Position numbers and translations under genes: made by a program
Notes under the pieces: generated by a model
The model's input: the letters and a program-made list of their open reading frames with translations, nothing else
Database searches by the model: none
Told to the model about the DNA's origin: nothing
Shown: piece by piece, positions 10,401-22,400 of the stretch
How the letters are laid out: each line of letters opens with the position of its first letter
How positions within the stretch are numbered: position 1 is the first letter of the stretch
Assembly (NCBI RefSeq): GCF_949628215.1
Contig: NC_134280.1
Coordinates: 248,001 to 312,000 of the forward strand
Direction of reading: 5' to 3'
From: Phalacrocorax aristotelis
Lineage: Eukaryota; Chordata; Aves; Suliformes; Phalacrocoracidae
DNA length: 64,000 nt

Positions 10401-13400
10401 ACTCTAGCCTTTGGGGAATCGAGAGAGTGTTGTACATAGTGTCAACTTTTGTACAGTTTTGTTTGTAAAGTATAATGGGGGATAATAGAGACTTAAGGTA
10501 CGTGCCATGAGCTTTGCATGTTGAAAACAGAAGTTGAACACTGTATATACAAGGTCCCTGAATTAATTTGCTGGATAAGGTAGTCATATGCTGGAGTTCT
10601 CAATAGTTTAAGGAGCTGATAAGATTTGCCTGAAGTTTGTAAGACCTCATGTGGTTTTCTTGTATTGGAGCTTTATTCTTCAGGAGTTTTTCTATGATTC
10701 TGTTCTGTGATTGCTCCTTTTCTGTTAAATATTTTAGATTGTCTTTTCTTATGGGCTTGGCTTTGGTTTTAGTTATTTTTCAGTAAAGTATATAAATCAC
10801 TATGTGTTCTCTATAGAAAGTAAAATTTTGGACTAGTCCATGCTCTAGAGTCTGACCAGCTCACAAAAAAGAATGTCTTCCATACAGACAGATTTACCCT
10901 CACTGTTGGAAAACATCTGCTGCTCCAGGGAAGAGCATTGAGCTCCATTTCAGGCTTCTGAGTTAGGCCTCCAGCTTGCAGGGCTTTTACATGGGCTGGG
11001 TTTTGCTGTTAAAACTTTCTAGTACGTCCAGCTGTGAATGTATTGCAACACTGCTCTTCATAATGGTCCCTTCCTAGTCACTGTGGCTCAAGCAGCTTTT
11101 CTGAGATAATAAAACCTCAGATACTGTGCTAAGAAATTTTTAATAGGAGGTGGGGTTATTACTATTTGATAGACAAAACCCATGCAGCACAGGAAATGTG
11201 AACTAATCCTAAAGCTTGCAATGATTGCATTTCTAAATCAATGCACTAAGACCTTATTCAGATTTTAGGAACTAATTCTTGAAAAAGTATAAATTAGAAT
11301 GTGGTTACACGGCGTGTGTAGTGCTTAGCTTGATCATTTTCTTCTTACCATGGTGAAACACACTGAAATGTTGTACTGCCCTGTGGCTGCTGTTTCGGTT
11401 ACTTTTTTTGTTATTTCACTCTTAAGAATTTATAAAACTCAGTCCCCTAAACTACATATTAAGGCATCCAAACTCATCATCAATTACCTGACTGCTTTGA
11501 AAATCTGGAGAAACTGAAGTGTACTGAACTGTGAATATATTATCCAGGTTGCATGTGGGTTACTGTTACTGGCTGACGAAGTACGTGCTTTGGGTTTCAC
11601 AGTGCTCAGATTCTCCGTGATGCCTGTGGTACCATAACGAACTGAATGGCTGCTAGAACTAAGGCAGAAAATAGTGGCTTTAACCCCACACTTCTTATTC
11701 AGGGAAATCACATCAAAACGTGTTTTTCATGTCATAGCTCTTACTTCCATTCATTGCTAAATAGCTCCACTGTTGCTGGCTAGAATGTGAACGATGCTAG
11801 CTTGCTTATGTTGTCGTTAACTCTGGTCCCCTTAAAGCTGTTACAGAAAACACTGTGACAACTTAAACACGAGCACCTATGCATAACTGTTTGTTCCTTC
11901 AGGGATGTACCAGACATCATCTAACGCTAGTAAAAATTCTAAACATACATTGTTATATGGGAACAATTGACTACAATGGGTGTGAGACTCGGTAACAAAA
12001 ACTATATATGTTTAAAATTTTTTAAAATGTAAAAGTAAATTTACTTTCTCAATGTTGTGGTTTTTTTTTTTAAAAAGAAGTAACTTTCTTTCCCGTGTAG
12101 GAAAAAATCAAGCGAATCCAGCAAATCAGAATGGAGAAAGAACTTCGAGCTCAGCAAATTTTAGAGGTAAAAATGGCTCAAATATAATTTTTTATATTTG
12201 TGTTGCCATTTTAAAGAATGTTGTATTGTAATAATCACATGTGCAGTTAGGAATGTAACTAAATATAACAGCTCTAATGACCTGGACTTCCCAAAGGCCA
12301 GTTCAAAAAAGTGTCTTAAAATATTTTTCTTAGAAAAATCTGTATTAACTGCGACCCAAATCTTGTGAATGTTCACTTGAGCTCCCAACTTTGTACACAA
12401 ATAGCCTTGCATTGGCTAAAGTTATCAGCATGAGTATTCCTTTGTTAGAAAACAAGTTTGCAGTAATAGGTTGTTAAAGTAGCATCATGCTCTGCTCTGT
12501 ATGAAGTGCAGTGGATTTACAATACTAAGTTTATATATATGGTAGAATGTACTGGTGTACTGTACTAGTTTGCTAGTATACTAGTGAAGATAGATTGCTA
12601 GTTTTCAAGTCTCCATGGAAGAATAAATGGCAATCCCTTTGCTATTTATATTTTATTGTTTCTGTGTATACTTATTTTCTTAGTTACAATAAACAGGTGA
12701 AGCAGTTTTGAGTGGGACTTGAAATTATAGCTTAATTTTTAAAAAGTAAATGAAATGTGAATTGATCAATTATGAAAGCTCATTGGGGAAGAATTTTTTG
12801 CAATGTACACGATATGTGATAATGTTTTTAACTTTTAAAGGCACATAAGTTTATTTCTAGTCAAATTGTTTCCAAGTTGTGATGGTGCTTTTGTGTGACT
12901 TGTTTTGCATGCACAGGCAAAAAAGAAAAAGAAGGAAGAAGCAGCAAATGCCAAATTATTGGAGGCCGAAAAACGAATAAAGGTTAGTTTAGAGGAGCTC
13001 CAAAACCAAGAACTGTGTTATTGTGCATATAATGTATGTTTATGTATAAAAGCAGTAGATTCATTGACAAGGAAACTGTAAATAGAGGCAGCATATGAAT
13101 AACGTGTACATACTGTCGTGGTTCAGCCTCAGCTGGCAACTGAACACCACGTAGCCGCTCGCTCACTCCTCCCCCCACTCCCGTGGGATGGGGAAGAGAA
13201 TCGGAAGAGCAAAAGAACTTGTGGGTTGAGATAAGCACAGTTTAATAATTACAATAAAATAATAACAACAACAACAATAATAATGATAATAATGACAATA
13301 ATGTTAATATAATAAAATGGAAAAGGAAGGGAAAGAAAAAAAGGGTAAAAAAACCCACAGAAACATGAACAATACAACTGCTCATACTGGGCATGACGTT

Positions 13401-16400
13401 ACATGATATGGAATATCTCTTTCACCAGTTTGAATCCGCTCTCTTAGCTGTGCCCCCTCCCCTCCCGGCTTCTTGTGCACCCGGCAGAGCATGGGAAGCT
13501 GGAAAAGTCCTTGACTAGTACAAGCACTGCCCAACAACAACCCAAACATCGGTGTGTTATCTCAACATTTTTTTCCATGCTAAGTTCAAAGCACAGCACT
13601 ATGCCAGCTAGAGTGAAGAAAATTAACTCTATCCCAGCTAAAACCATGACATAAATACATGAAACATACACAGGGAGAAGTTTGTGTATGTGTGACATAC
13701 ACGAACACGCATATGTACATGCATACATGCACACATGAATATATAGAGAGACAGTAATTTTTTGTGTGCCATTACCGAGAGTTTTGCTTACTTGGTGCTT
13801 GGCTTGCGTTACTTAAAAGCCTTGTGCAGTAACATTCACAATATTCTTTTATGCAGACTGTATGTAAAAACTTTGTTTCTTCTCAAGCAGTGTAGTCTTT
13901 TCTAGGCTCTATGCATACAAGACTGCAGAACTCTTTTACAAAGGTTGGAAAAGACAGTTTATAGATGTACTTCTATTACTGCTTTGGCATTCTTGGTGTA
14001 TTTTAACGTGTAACTCCCGTCTCAGTAGACTTGCTATCATGTATATCGTGATAGCATGTATACTATGGTATCTCATGTGTACGTCTCTGTAGACAGTTTA
14101 TGGGCGGGGGGGAAGTAAGAATTTAATTCAGATGTGCTGTTTTACTGTGGCAAAAATGTGCAACTTGGGAAGTAAATTTTGGTAGATATTTTAAATACAT
14201 TTTTGTTCTTTTGTTTAAGGAAAAAGAGATGCGAAGGCAGCAGGCTGTTCTTCTGAAACACCAGGTTGGTACACATGCAGTTGACCAAACAGAATGCCAA
14301 TTGTGGACTACTACTTAAGCTATGTGGCGGGGGGGAATCTTCAAAATATGCCCTTTTTAAATTTCTGGGTTTGATTCCTGCACAAATTTTCTTTCACCTT
14401 ATGATTTGTTGCTTTGCTTTGGTATTGGGGTCTTTTGGGGGATTATAAAGTGGTTTTATGACTTTGTGATTTCTGTTTCATAATGTTGTGCCAACTCTTT
14501 CTACCAGGAGTTGGAGAGGCATAGACTAGATATGGTATGGGTATGTTTATTTTTGTACATCTAACACCGCATTGTGATTTGGTTGTGATATGGTTGTCAT
14601 AGCAGTGCATAAAACGTAGCACTGGCTGCTGTCATATTACATACTGCTGCATGGCTTTACAGCACAGTGCATTGCATACATCTGCTTGTCTTGTCTGCTA
14701 AGGGAAAAAAAAAGACATGTCTTGAACATGTGTATAAATTGAACATGGCAATAAATAAATGAGGCTTTTAACCAGAAATCCATGTTACTGATGTCCCAGT
14801 AGAAATTAGACTACTGTATAAAATCAGGGATTAATTAGTGCAAAATTAATAGGTAGTCACTTGGATAATTTTCGCAAGCCTTGTCCCATTCACTGGGAGT
14901 GAATCCAGACATTATAAATACAGTTTGAATTAACCTATTTTAGAAATCAGGATGATGTCTTTCCTAAGTTTGTAAGGTACTGAGGAAATTAGCTTTCAGT
15001 CAGTGGTAAATGCATAATGTTATAAGTATACAATGAAACATCAGAATGTAATCCTAGCCTCACTGAATTAGATGATAAAATCCCCATAGCCTTTACTGGG
15101 GCCAAGATTTATGCTACAGCTTTTAAGGCAAAACTCCCCATACTTAATGCTCTAGAATACAGCTCCTTAATGCATTTGAAGTCACTGACATAATTTATTA
15201 AGGGACAGGCATCAGTAAATGCAAGTGTTGTTGCGTATGTATATGCGCCACCACCAGCTTGATTAAAACTGATCTTGAGCTGAGAAAATTAATCATATTA
15301 ATTTGTTGCTTGGTTACAAAAATGTTAATATTTGCAATGTTTGAAAATGACCAGTTTAACGTTTCTGCTGAATTGGCTATTGAAGAAGGAAATTGCAAGT
15401 TCCGTAATAGCAGATGTAAGGTAACTGACCTGTTCCAGCCAACCATTATGCTTTTTGTTCTGCCAGCTTATGAAGGAGCATCACAACTGACCATAAGTAA
15501 ATCTGTATGCTTCTTTTTTACACTGTCTCCATGTTCATTGCTTTACCTTTTTGCTTTTGATTGTTCTTGTATTTGCTTTCTAAACCTGAACTAAAACATG
15601 CACAGACTTGGCCATTCTTGTCCTATATTTAGTATTTACTGTGACTCGTCTATTAATGCTAAATTTGTTACTCAGCTTTTTTACTGATTTGAAAATGTGG
15701 ATTAGTTTTGTTCTAATCTTACCTGCTTCAATAGGAACGAGAAAGAAGACGACAACATATGATGCTTATGAAAGCCATGGAGGCACGTAAAAAAGCAGAA
15801 GTGAGTATTAACCTCTGGAAGTTCGAAGGTTTCATGGTTTTATTCTGCAGCGATCTGTAGAAGAGCAGTGTCTTTGATGTACCTGTATGTATAATTTTGG
15901 ATAAATACATGGCAGTGGCAGGACAAGAAGCAACAGGCAGAAATTGAAATACAGGAAATTCTGTTTAAACTTAAGAAAAACTGTTTTACTTTGAGGGTGG
16001 TGGTTGAACACAGGCACCGATTGCCCAGGTAGGCCGTGGAGTTGGCACCTGCTGTAGCTGATACTGCTGGGGGGGATGACAGCGGGGGTGGGACACACAC
16101 AGAGATAGGGACTGGATGATCTAAAGAGATCTCTTCCATGCTCAGTGATGCTGAGCAAGAAGCCAGTAATTGCGTAGTCACTTCAGAGTCCTTAGTATTT
16201 CTTGGAAGGGAGGTTTTATTTTCTCTTCTTCATGTTGTTCATGTGTATAAGAAGAGTAAGGACTTCATCATACTGAATTGTCAGACTTGCTGAATAGGTT
16301 TTCCTCAATACTCTTCTGGGGGTAAAAAGACACATCTTATTCCAGTCCAGGCTTCTTAGAACTTCTGGATTTTGTAGATGATTCTAGATTTGGACCATGA

Positions 16401-19400
16401 CAAAACCAAGCAAATAGGGCTATTATGCCTTAATAATTTTATATTTTCTCCTTCAGTAGAAAGTTCTGCTGTGCTACAGAAAATAGGTGCTTTGTTTCTC
16501 ATTTTGTTTTACTAAAAATATGTCAGATTTCTGAACCAAGAGATAGAGAAGCCTAAAGTCCTAAGTGCATATGTCATTTGGTGTACAATCATTTTACTTT
16601 GTCTATCTCTGAATCTAGTTATTTAACTTGCTTTTCTTTCTTGAACAGAGTGACATTAAGCTGATAACAAAAGACCTGGTTGATTTCACTTTCCAAAATT
16701 TCAGGCTTCTTTTGATGCTGATCATCTAAACATCCAGATTTTTCTGTTTTGTTTCTGAAAATAAGACTATTTTCAGAATAGCTGACGTTTCCTTATGATG
16801 ACTGCTTCTTATTCTGGTGACTGTTTTCATTTATATAAGTCTAGTATATCACAAAAGGACCTAATAACACTTGCTTATTATGAGGGGTAATGCTGAAGAT
16901 TAAATACACATTCTGCGCTATAAGTTGGGTGTTTGTTGGGCAACTGAATCAAACTATTCCTTTTAAAGTATTGCAAAGTACGGCAAAATGGAAATGTTTT
17001 TCTTTGCTAGATACTTCACTTAGAGGGGGGAAAAAATCATTCAAGAAACACTGGTAGTCCGTATTGGCACAACCTAACCCAAAATTCGTCAAAATATTTT
17101 CATTGAGTCGACTAATCAGGGCTTTAACTAGTTAAATTTTACTCTTAGCCATAGTATCACATGAAAGACACTGAAGTTGCCCTGCTCTTAAGCTAATGTA
17201 ATAGTGTTTTTGTCAAAGAACTTGTTCTTATAACCAGTTGAGAGGCCTCAATGTCATTAGAAGGTGGCACAAGGAAATGTGGGAAAAGTCCTTAGCTTTG
17301 CCTTGAAAAGCGCTTGTATCCACATTGCTTATGTTCATGACTGAGGTAGCTTGAGCAAAAGCCTCTCTTACAGGAATACCACATCCTGCTTATTCAGGTT
17401 ACACTGCAGTAAATGAAATGTTACCAGCTTTAGCTTCATTGGTTTGAAATAATATAGTAGTTTATGTTGCATTTTAGATGGTTAAAAAAAAATATATCAA
17501 AAAAGTGCATGATGGAATAGCATTGATGGTAAAGCCAGAGCTGTACAGTATGATTGATGAAACTTTTATTAGACCATGATAAACTAATTTACATCTTAAT
17601 TAATCCTGAGGCTGTCTTCAGTTTTAACCCTGGTATTACCTTAATGGGGACTATCGATGCTGAAACATAATTGCTCACCTTTTTTATTTTACTTTTTATA
17701 TATTTCTGTATATCCTGAAGACTTTTTTTATTTTATTTTAGCTCTATATCCCAAGACTTTTATAAATAAAGTACAGATAGCTAAGAGACTGAAGTAAAAC
17801 AACCATTGTTATAGCATCTAGTTGTCAAAGAAATTGTTAAAACTTTTCTCTTAGATATGTTTGTAAATTTAAATGAAAGTGACAGACCAAAACAAAGAAA
17901 AATTAAATAACACTTCAGTGCAAGGAAGAATTTTAGGATTAACTCTTAAGCTGACTCGGAAAGGAGCCCTCCTAGATTTCTTGTGTGTAAACAGAGAGGA
18001 ACTTGTGGGTGAAGTGGTGATTGGTGGCTTTCGTGGTCACAGTGACCATGAAGTAGTTGAGTTTCAAATCGTTGGTGATAGGAGAAGAACCACCAGCAAA
18101 ACTTTGACCCTGGATATGGGGAGAGCAGGCTTTGGGCTGCTGAAGGAGCTAGCTAATACGGTCCCCTGGGAATCTGCTTTTGAAAGTATTGGGGTCCGTG
18201 AATCCTGGTCAGTTTTTAAGAGCCTTCCCTTAAGAGCACAGGAGCAGGCAATTCCAATGTGTGGGAATTCAAGCAAGCGGGGCAGCAGGCTAGCTTGGCT
18301 GAGCCAGGATCTTCATCTAGAACTTAGGTGGAGAAGAAAATTGTATGGATATTGGAAGCAAGGACAGGCAACATGGGAGGGCTGTTGGGATGCTGTTCAC
18401 CAGTGTAGTGAGAAAACTCACGTAGGCAAAGCTCAGTTAGAGTTCATGCTGGCCACTACTGTCAAGGACAACAAAAAGGGCTTTTTAAAAATATGTTAAC
18501 GGCAACACCAGGATTAGAAATAACATTGGTTCGTTACTTGATGAGGTTGTTATCTCAGAAATAAGGATGTGGAAAAAGCAGGTACAGTTAATGCCTTTGC
18601 CTTCAACACTGATGACGGGTCCTGGGACCCCTGGAGCCCTGTGTTTGAAGACCTTAACTGGGGGAGACATCCAGCCCAATCTGAACATGTTGGAGACTGG
18701 CTGCTCCAGCTGGGTGTGCTATGGGGCCTGATGTGTTTCATCCCAAAGTACTGAAAGAGCTGGCTGATGTTATTGTGGGACCTCTTTCCATTATTCGTCG
18801 ATGGTCTTTGGAATCTGGGAGGTTCCAGTCAACTGGAAGCTGGTGAATATTGTCCCAGTTTTCAAGATGGGTAAGAAGGAAGGCACTGATAATTACCAGC
18901 CTGTTAGTCTCACTTCAGTGCCCGGTAAAATTATGGAGAAGGTTATTCTGGGAGTTATTGAAAAACACTTGAGAGACAATGCAGTCATTGGTCATAGCCA
19001 GCATGGGTTTATGAGGGGAAAGTCCTGCTTAACCAACTTACTTTCCTTTTATGACAAGGTCACCCATCTAGTTGACCAAGGGAAGCTAGTAATTGTGGAA
19101 TTTTTTTATTTTCAGCAAAGCTTTTGATAATGTCTCTCGTAGTATCCTTCTGGACAACATGTGCAGCACACAGCTAGACAAATGCATAATATGTTGGGTG
19201 AACATGTTGAGCTGACAGGTTGGGCTCAAATAGTTTTAATAAATTGGTATACATCAGGCTGGCAGCCAGCCACCAGTGTGGTTCCCAAGGGCTCAGTGTT
19301 AGGGCCAGTGCTCTTTAATGTTTTTCTAGATGGTCTGGTTGCAGGAGTTCAATGTACTTTAAGTTTGCCGACAATACTAAACTCGGAGGAGCTGTGGACT

Positions 19401-22400
19401 CCCTCGAGGGTAGAGAGGCCTTACAGAGAAACCTGGACAGACTAGAGAGCTGGGCAATCACCAGCCATATGAAATTTAACAAGAGCAAGTGTCAGATTCT
19501 CCACCCAGGATGGGGTAATCCTGTTTATACATACAAACTGGGGGACGAGAGGCTGGAGGGCAGCCCTGCAGAGAGATCTGGGGGTTTGGATTGATGGCAA
19601 ATTGAATATGGGTCAACAGTGTGCCCTGGTAGCCAGAAGAGCCAACCACGTCCTGGGGTGCATGAAGCATAGCCTCGCTAGCTGGTCAACGGGGGTGACT
19701 GTCTACACCGCCTTGGTGCGGCCCCACCTCAAGTACCGTGTGCAGTTTTGGGTTCCTCAGTATGTTAAGGGCATCAAACTGTTAGTGTGTCCAGAGGAGG
19801 AAGACCAAGATGGTGAAGGGTCTCAAGGGCAAGACCTAATGAGATGCGGCTGAGGCCGCTTGGTTTGCTCAGCTTAGAGAAGAGAAGGCTGAGGGTTGCC
19901 CTCATCGCAGTTTGCAACTTCCTCAAGGTGGGCAGCAAAGGGGGAGGTGCTGATCTCCTCTCTCTGGTGGCCAGCGATAGGAAGTGGAATGAAGCTGTGT
20001 CAGGAAGTTCTGATTGGACAATAGAAAAAGGCTCTTACTGAGAGGGTGGTCGATCACTGGAACAGGCTCTCCGGGACATGGTCAGGGCACCAAGCCTGTC
20101 AGAGTTCAAGGAGCATCTGGACAACTCTTGTAGTCATATGGTTTAGCTTTAGGTAGTCCTGTGAGGACCAGGGGGTTGGACTCAACGATCCAACTCAAGA
20201 TATTTGATGATTCTATGATTAATCTTTGTTAAAAAGTTACATTGAGTTGTTTCTGATCTTCCTAGTAGTACCCTGTAATACAAACTGGAAAGGAAAATAA
20301 TGGCAGTTCTGTTGATAATATTTTCCTAAATTAAAATCAGGAATCTGTTTCTGACCTATATCATTCTGGTAAGTAGTGACAGTTACAATTGTGCATATAA
20401 AGCTACTAAGAGCTGACTAATCTGAAGATGGTTTTTCCACAGCAACCATAAATCAGGGATAGATCTGATTTTAAAAAACAAGTATGTTCCGTTTTAAAAA
20501 CATGGTTAGCCTCTCCATGTTCTCCACATCCTTTTTGAGGTGGAGGACTCAAGACTGGACACTGTTTCAGATATAGACTCATCAGCACTGAGTAGACATG
20601 ATACCCTATGCACCTGATCCACTGCTGGAAATCTGGGCTAAATGGTTGTATAGTCTGATCCAGTGCTGTAGTTATATTATTTCTAAAATAGAACTAGAGT
20701 AGTAAATGTTTATTGCAGCCAGTAAAAGTAATCTCTAAATACACGCAGAAACTTTGCATGGTTAAGGTTTGCATTTTCAATCATAACTGCAAATTAATAC
20801 ATTGCCACTTAAATATCCATATGTACTTTTGTTTTCTTCTGGGATAGAATGTTTACAGTTGTCAAAACCAAGTTGTAGGAAATGCCAGTTGGCTTTGAGA
20901 CCTTTATGTAGGTTAAGATAAATGGCAATGAATCATTTAAAAAGGCAAGTCGGGGAGTATTTTCCATTTTAAAATAATGGATTTTGTGTGCTGCTTTAGT
21001 GTATTGTGATTTTCGATACAAGATGTATGCTGGTAAAGGGAGGAAAACATGAATTATCAGTGTGCCCCTTACGAAATCATCACAGGCACGAGGGCCCGTG
21101 TTGTCAGAGGACGCTTACACAGCTGCAAAGCAGCAGTTGGGCACGTGGGCATTTATGTACGTGACTGCTTTTTTTTCTGCTGGTGTAGGATTGCTGGTCC
21201 AAACGTGTTCTTTGTGTCCAATTCCATGCTCTGTCTTGCCTAAAATCCCTTAAAGACTATAGTAGTACAGATCATTATCAACTGCTCTGTGCAGTCATAG
21301 TGTTTAGCCACCATGGTCTAGTAATACTCAGTATGGAATCAAAAGAAAGAATAAAAAGTCATGGGATGTGACAGAACTATATAGCAAAGTCAGCAGTTAA
21401 TGCTGTTCTACAAATGCAGCTGAGTCCTGACTTACAGTTATAGCCCATACTCTCATTTATGCAAAATTTGGTAGTAGTAAGCTGAAGAGATTAAGGTGAC
21501 CACTTCATTCTGAATATCAATCAGCTTAGCTTGGTTCTTTAGCCCTTCTGTGCCCTCAGGTGAGAAGTGCGTACAATGGCTTCACCTTTACATTGTATCA
21601 GATTCTTAGGTCATGACACACCCAGACACACACATGTGCGCGTTTATGTGTATGCACACAATTCTGCGATCTAAAGAGGTAGCATTGCTGTATGGCAGAT
21701 TCCGTACGCTGTTCCTTACTTGATATATTGCATTAGATACCGGTTGCACAGAGGTATGTTATGAATTGTGTAGGCAGGCCAGCATATCAACGCTGGGCGT
21801 GTGATAGCAGAATGCCTGGAGTCGGGTGGGAAAGGCAATTGGAGCTCCAAATTCAGTCAGTCTTAGCAGGTTAGAGAGATATAGTTAGTATAGTATCCTC
21901 TGTGTCATCAGTGTAGGGTGTGTTGGAAGAGAGAAGTAATAGATGCTTGGCTTCTCACTTTGTTATCCCTGTGTTCTTGTCGTACTGAATAAGATATTAA
22001 CGACCTCAGTTTTCAGGTTGCATGCTAAGGGGATGGTATTTCAAGGCCAGAAGCTATGTGTGTTGAAGAAGTTGGTTGTGTTTTATAAACTGTTCATATC
22101 CAGTTTATGTATTTTGGGAACTTTTAAACCATGTGTTGTCCAGAGAGGCCTTCCCAACTACTGCTTTCTTGACTTGTCTCTGCTTTAGCAGAGGCATATT
22201 CATGATACTAGTTTGTAAGTGGGGCCTTTAAAGTCAGATGCCTTGTATGTACGGTAGCTTTTTACCATATTTTCACTCAGTCATCTTTCTGAAGTCGTAC
22301 TCCAAAGAATCTTTCGGTGTAGACATACTCAATACCCATTTCCATGTGGACAGGAGAGAAAAAACGTGCTCACAGATTCAATGATTTTGTTCTATTTCTG

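Larger units (their letters stand above)
7970..12100 (+). other. BAZ2B: BAZ2B intron 3
   Basis: It holds a minus-orientation CR1 (about 8985-9420) and the plus-orientation CR1 segment forming the right arm of the 334-bp inverted repeat (9741-10074). The sequence at 10,100-12,060 contains nothing I recognise. A T-run and A-rich stretch precede the exon 4 acceptor. Confidence 0.75.

Noticed and set aside
17545..17615. Possible C/D box snoRNA (TGATGA at 17555, CTGA at 17606, acag/ctgt ends)
   Set aside because: The C box lacks the purine before TGATGA, the terminal stem is only four bases, and no guide match could be tested.
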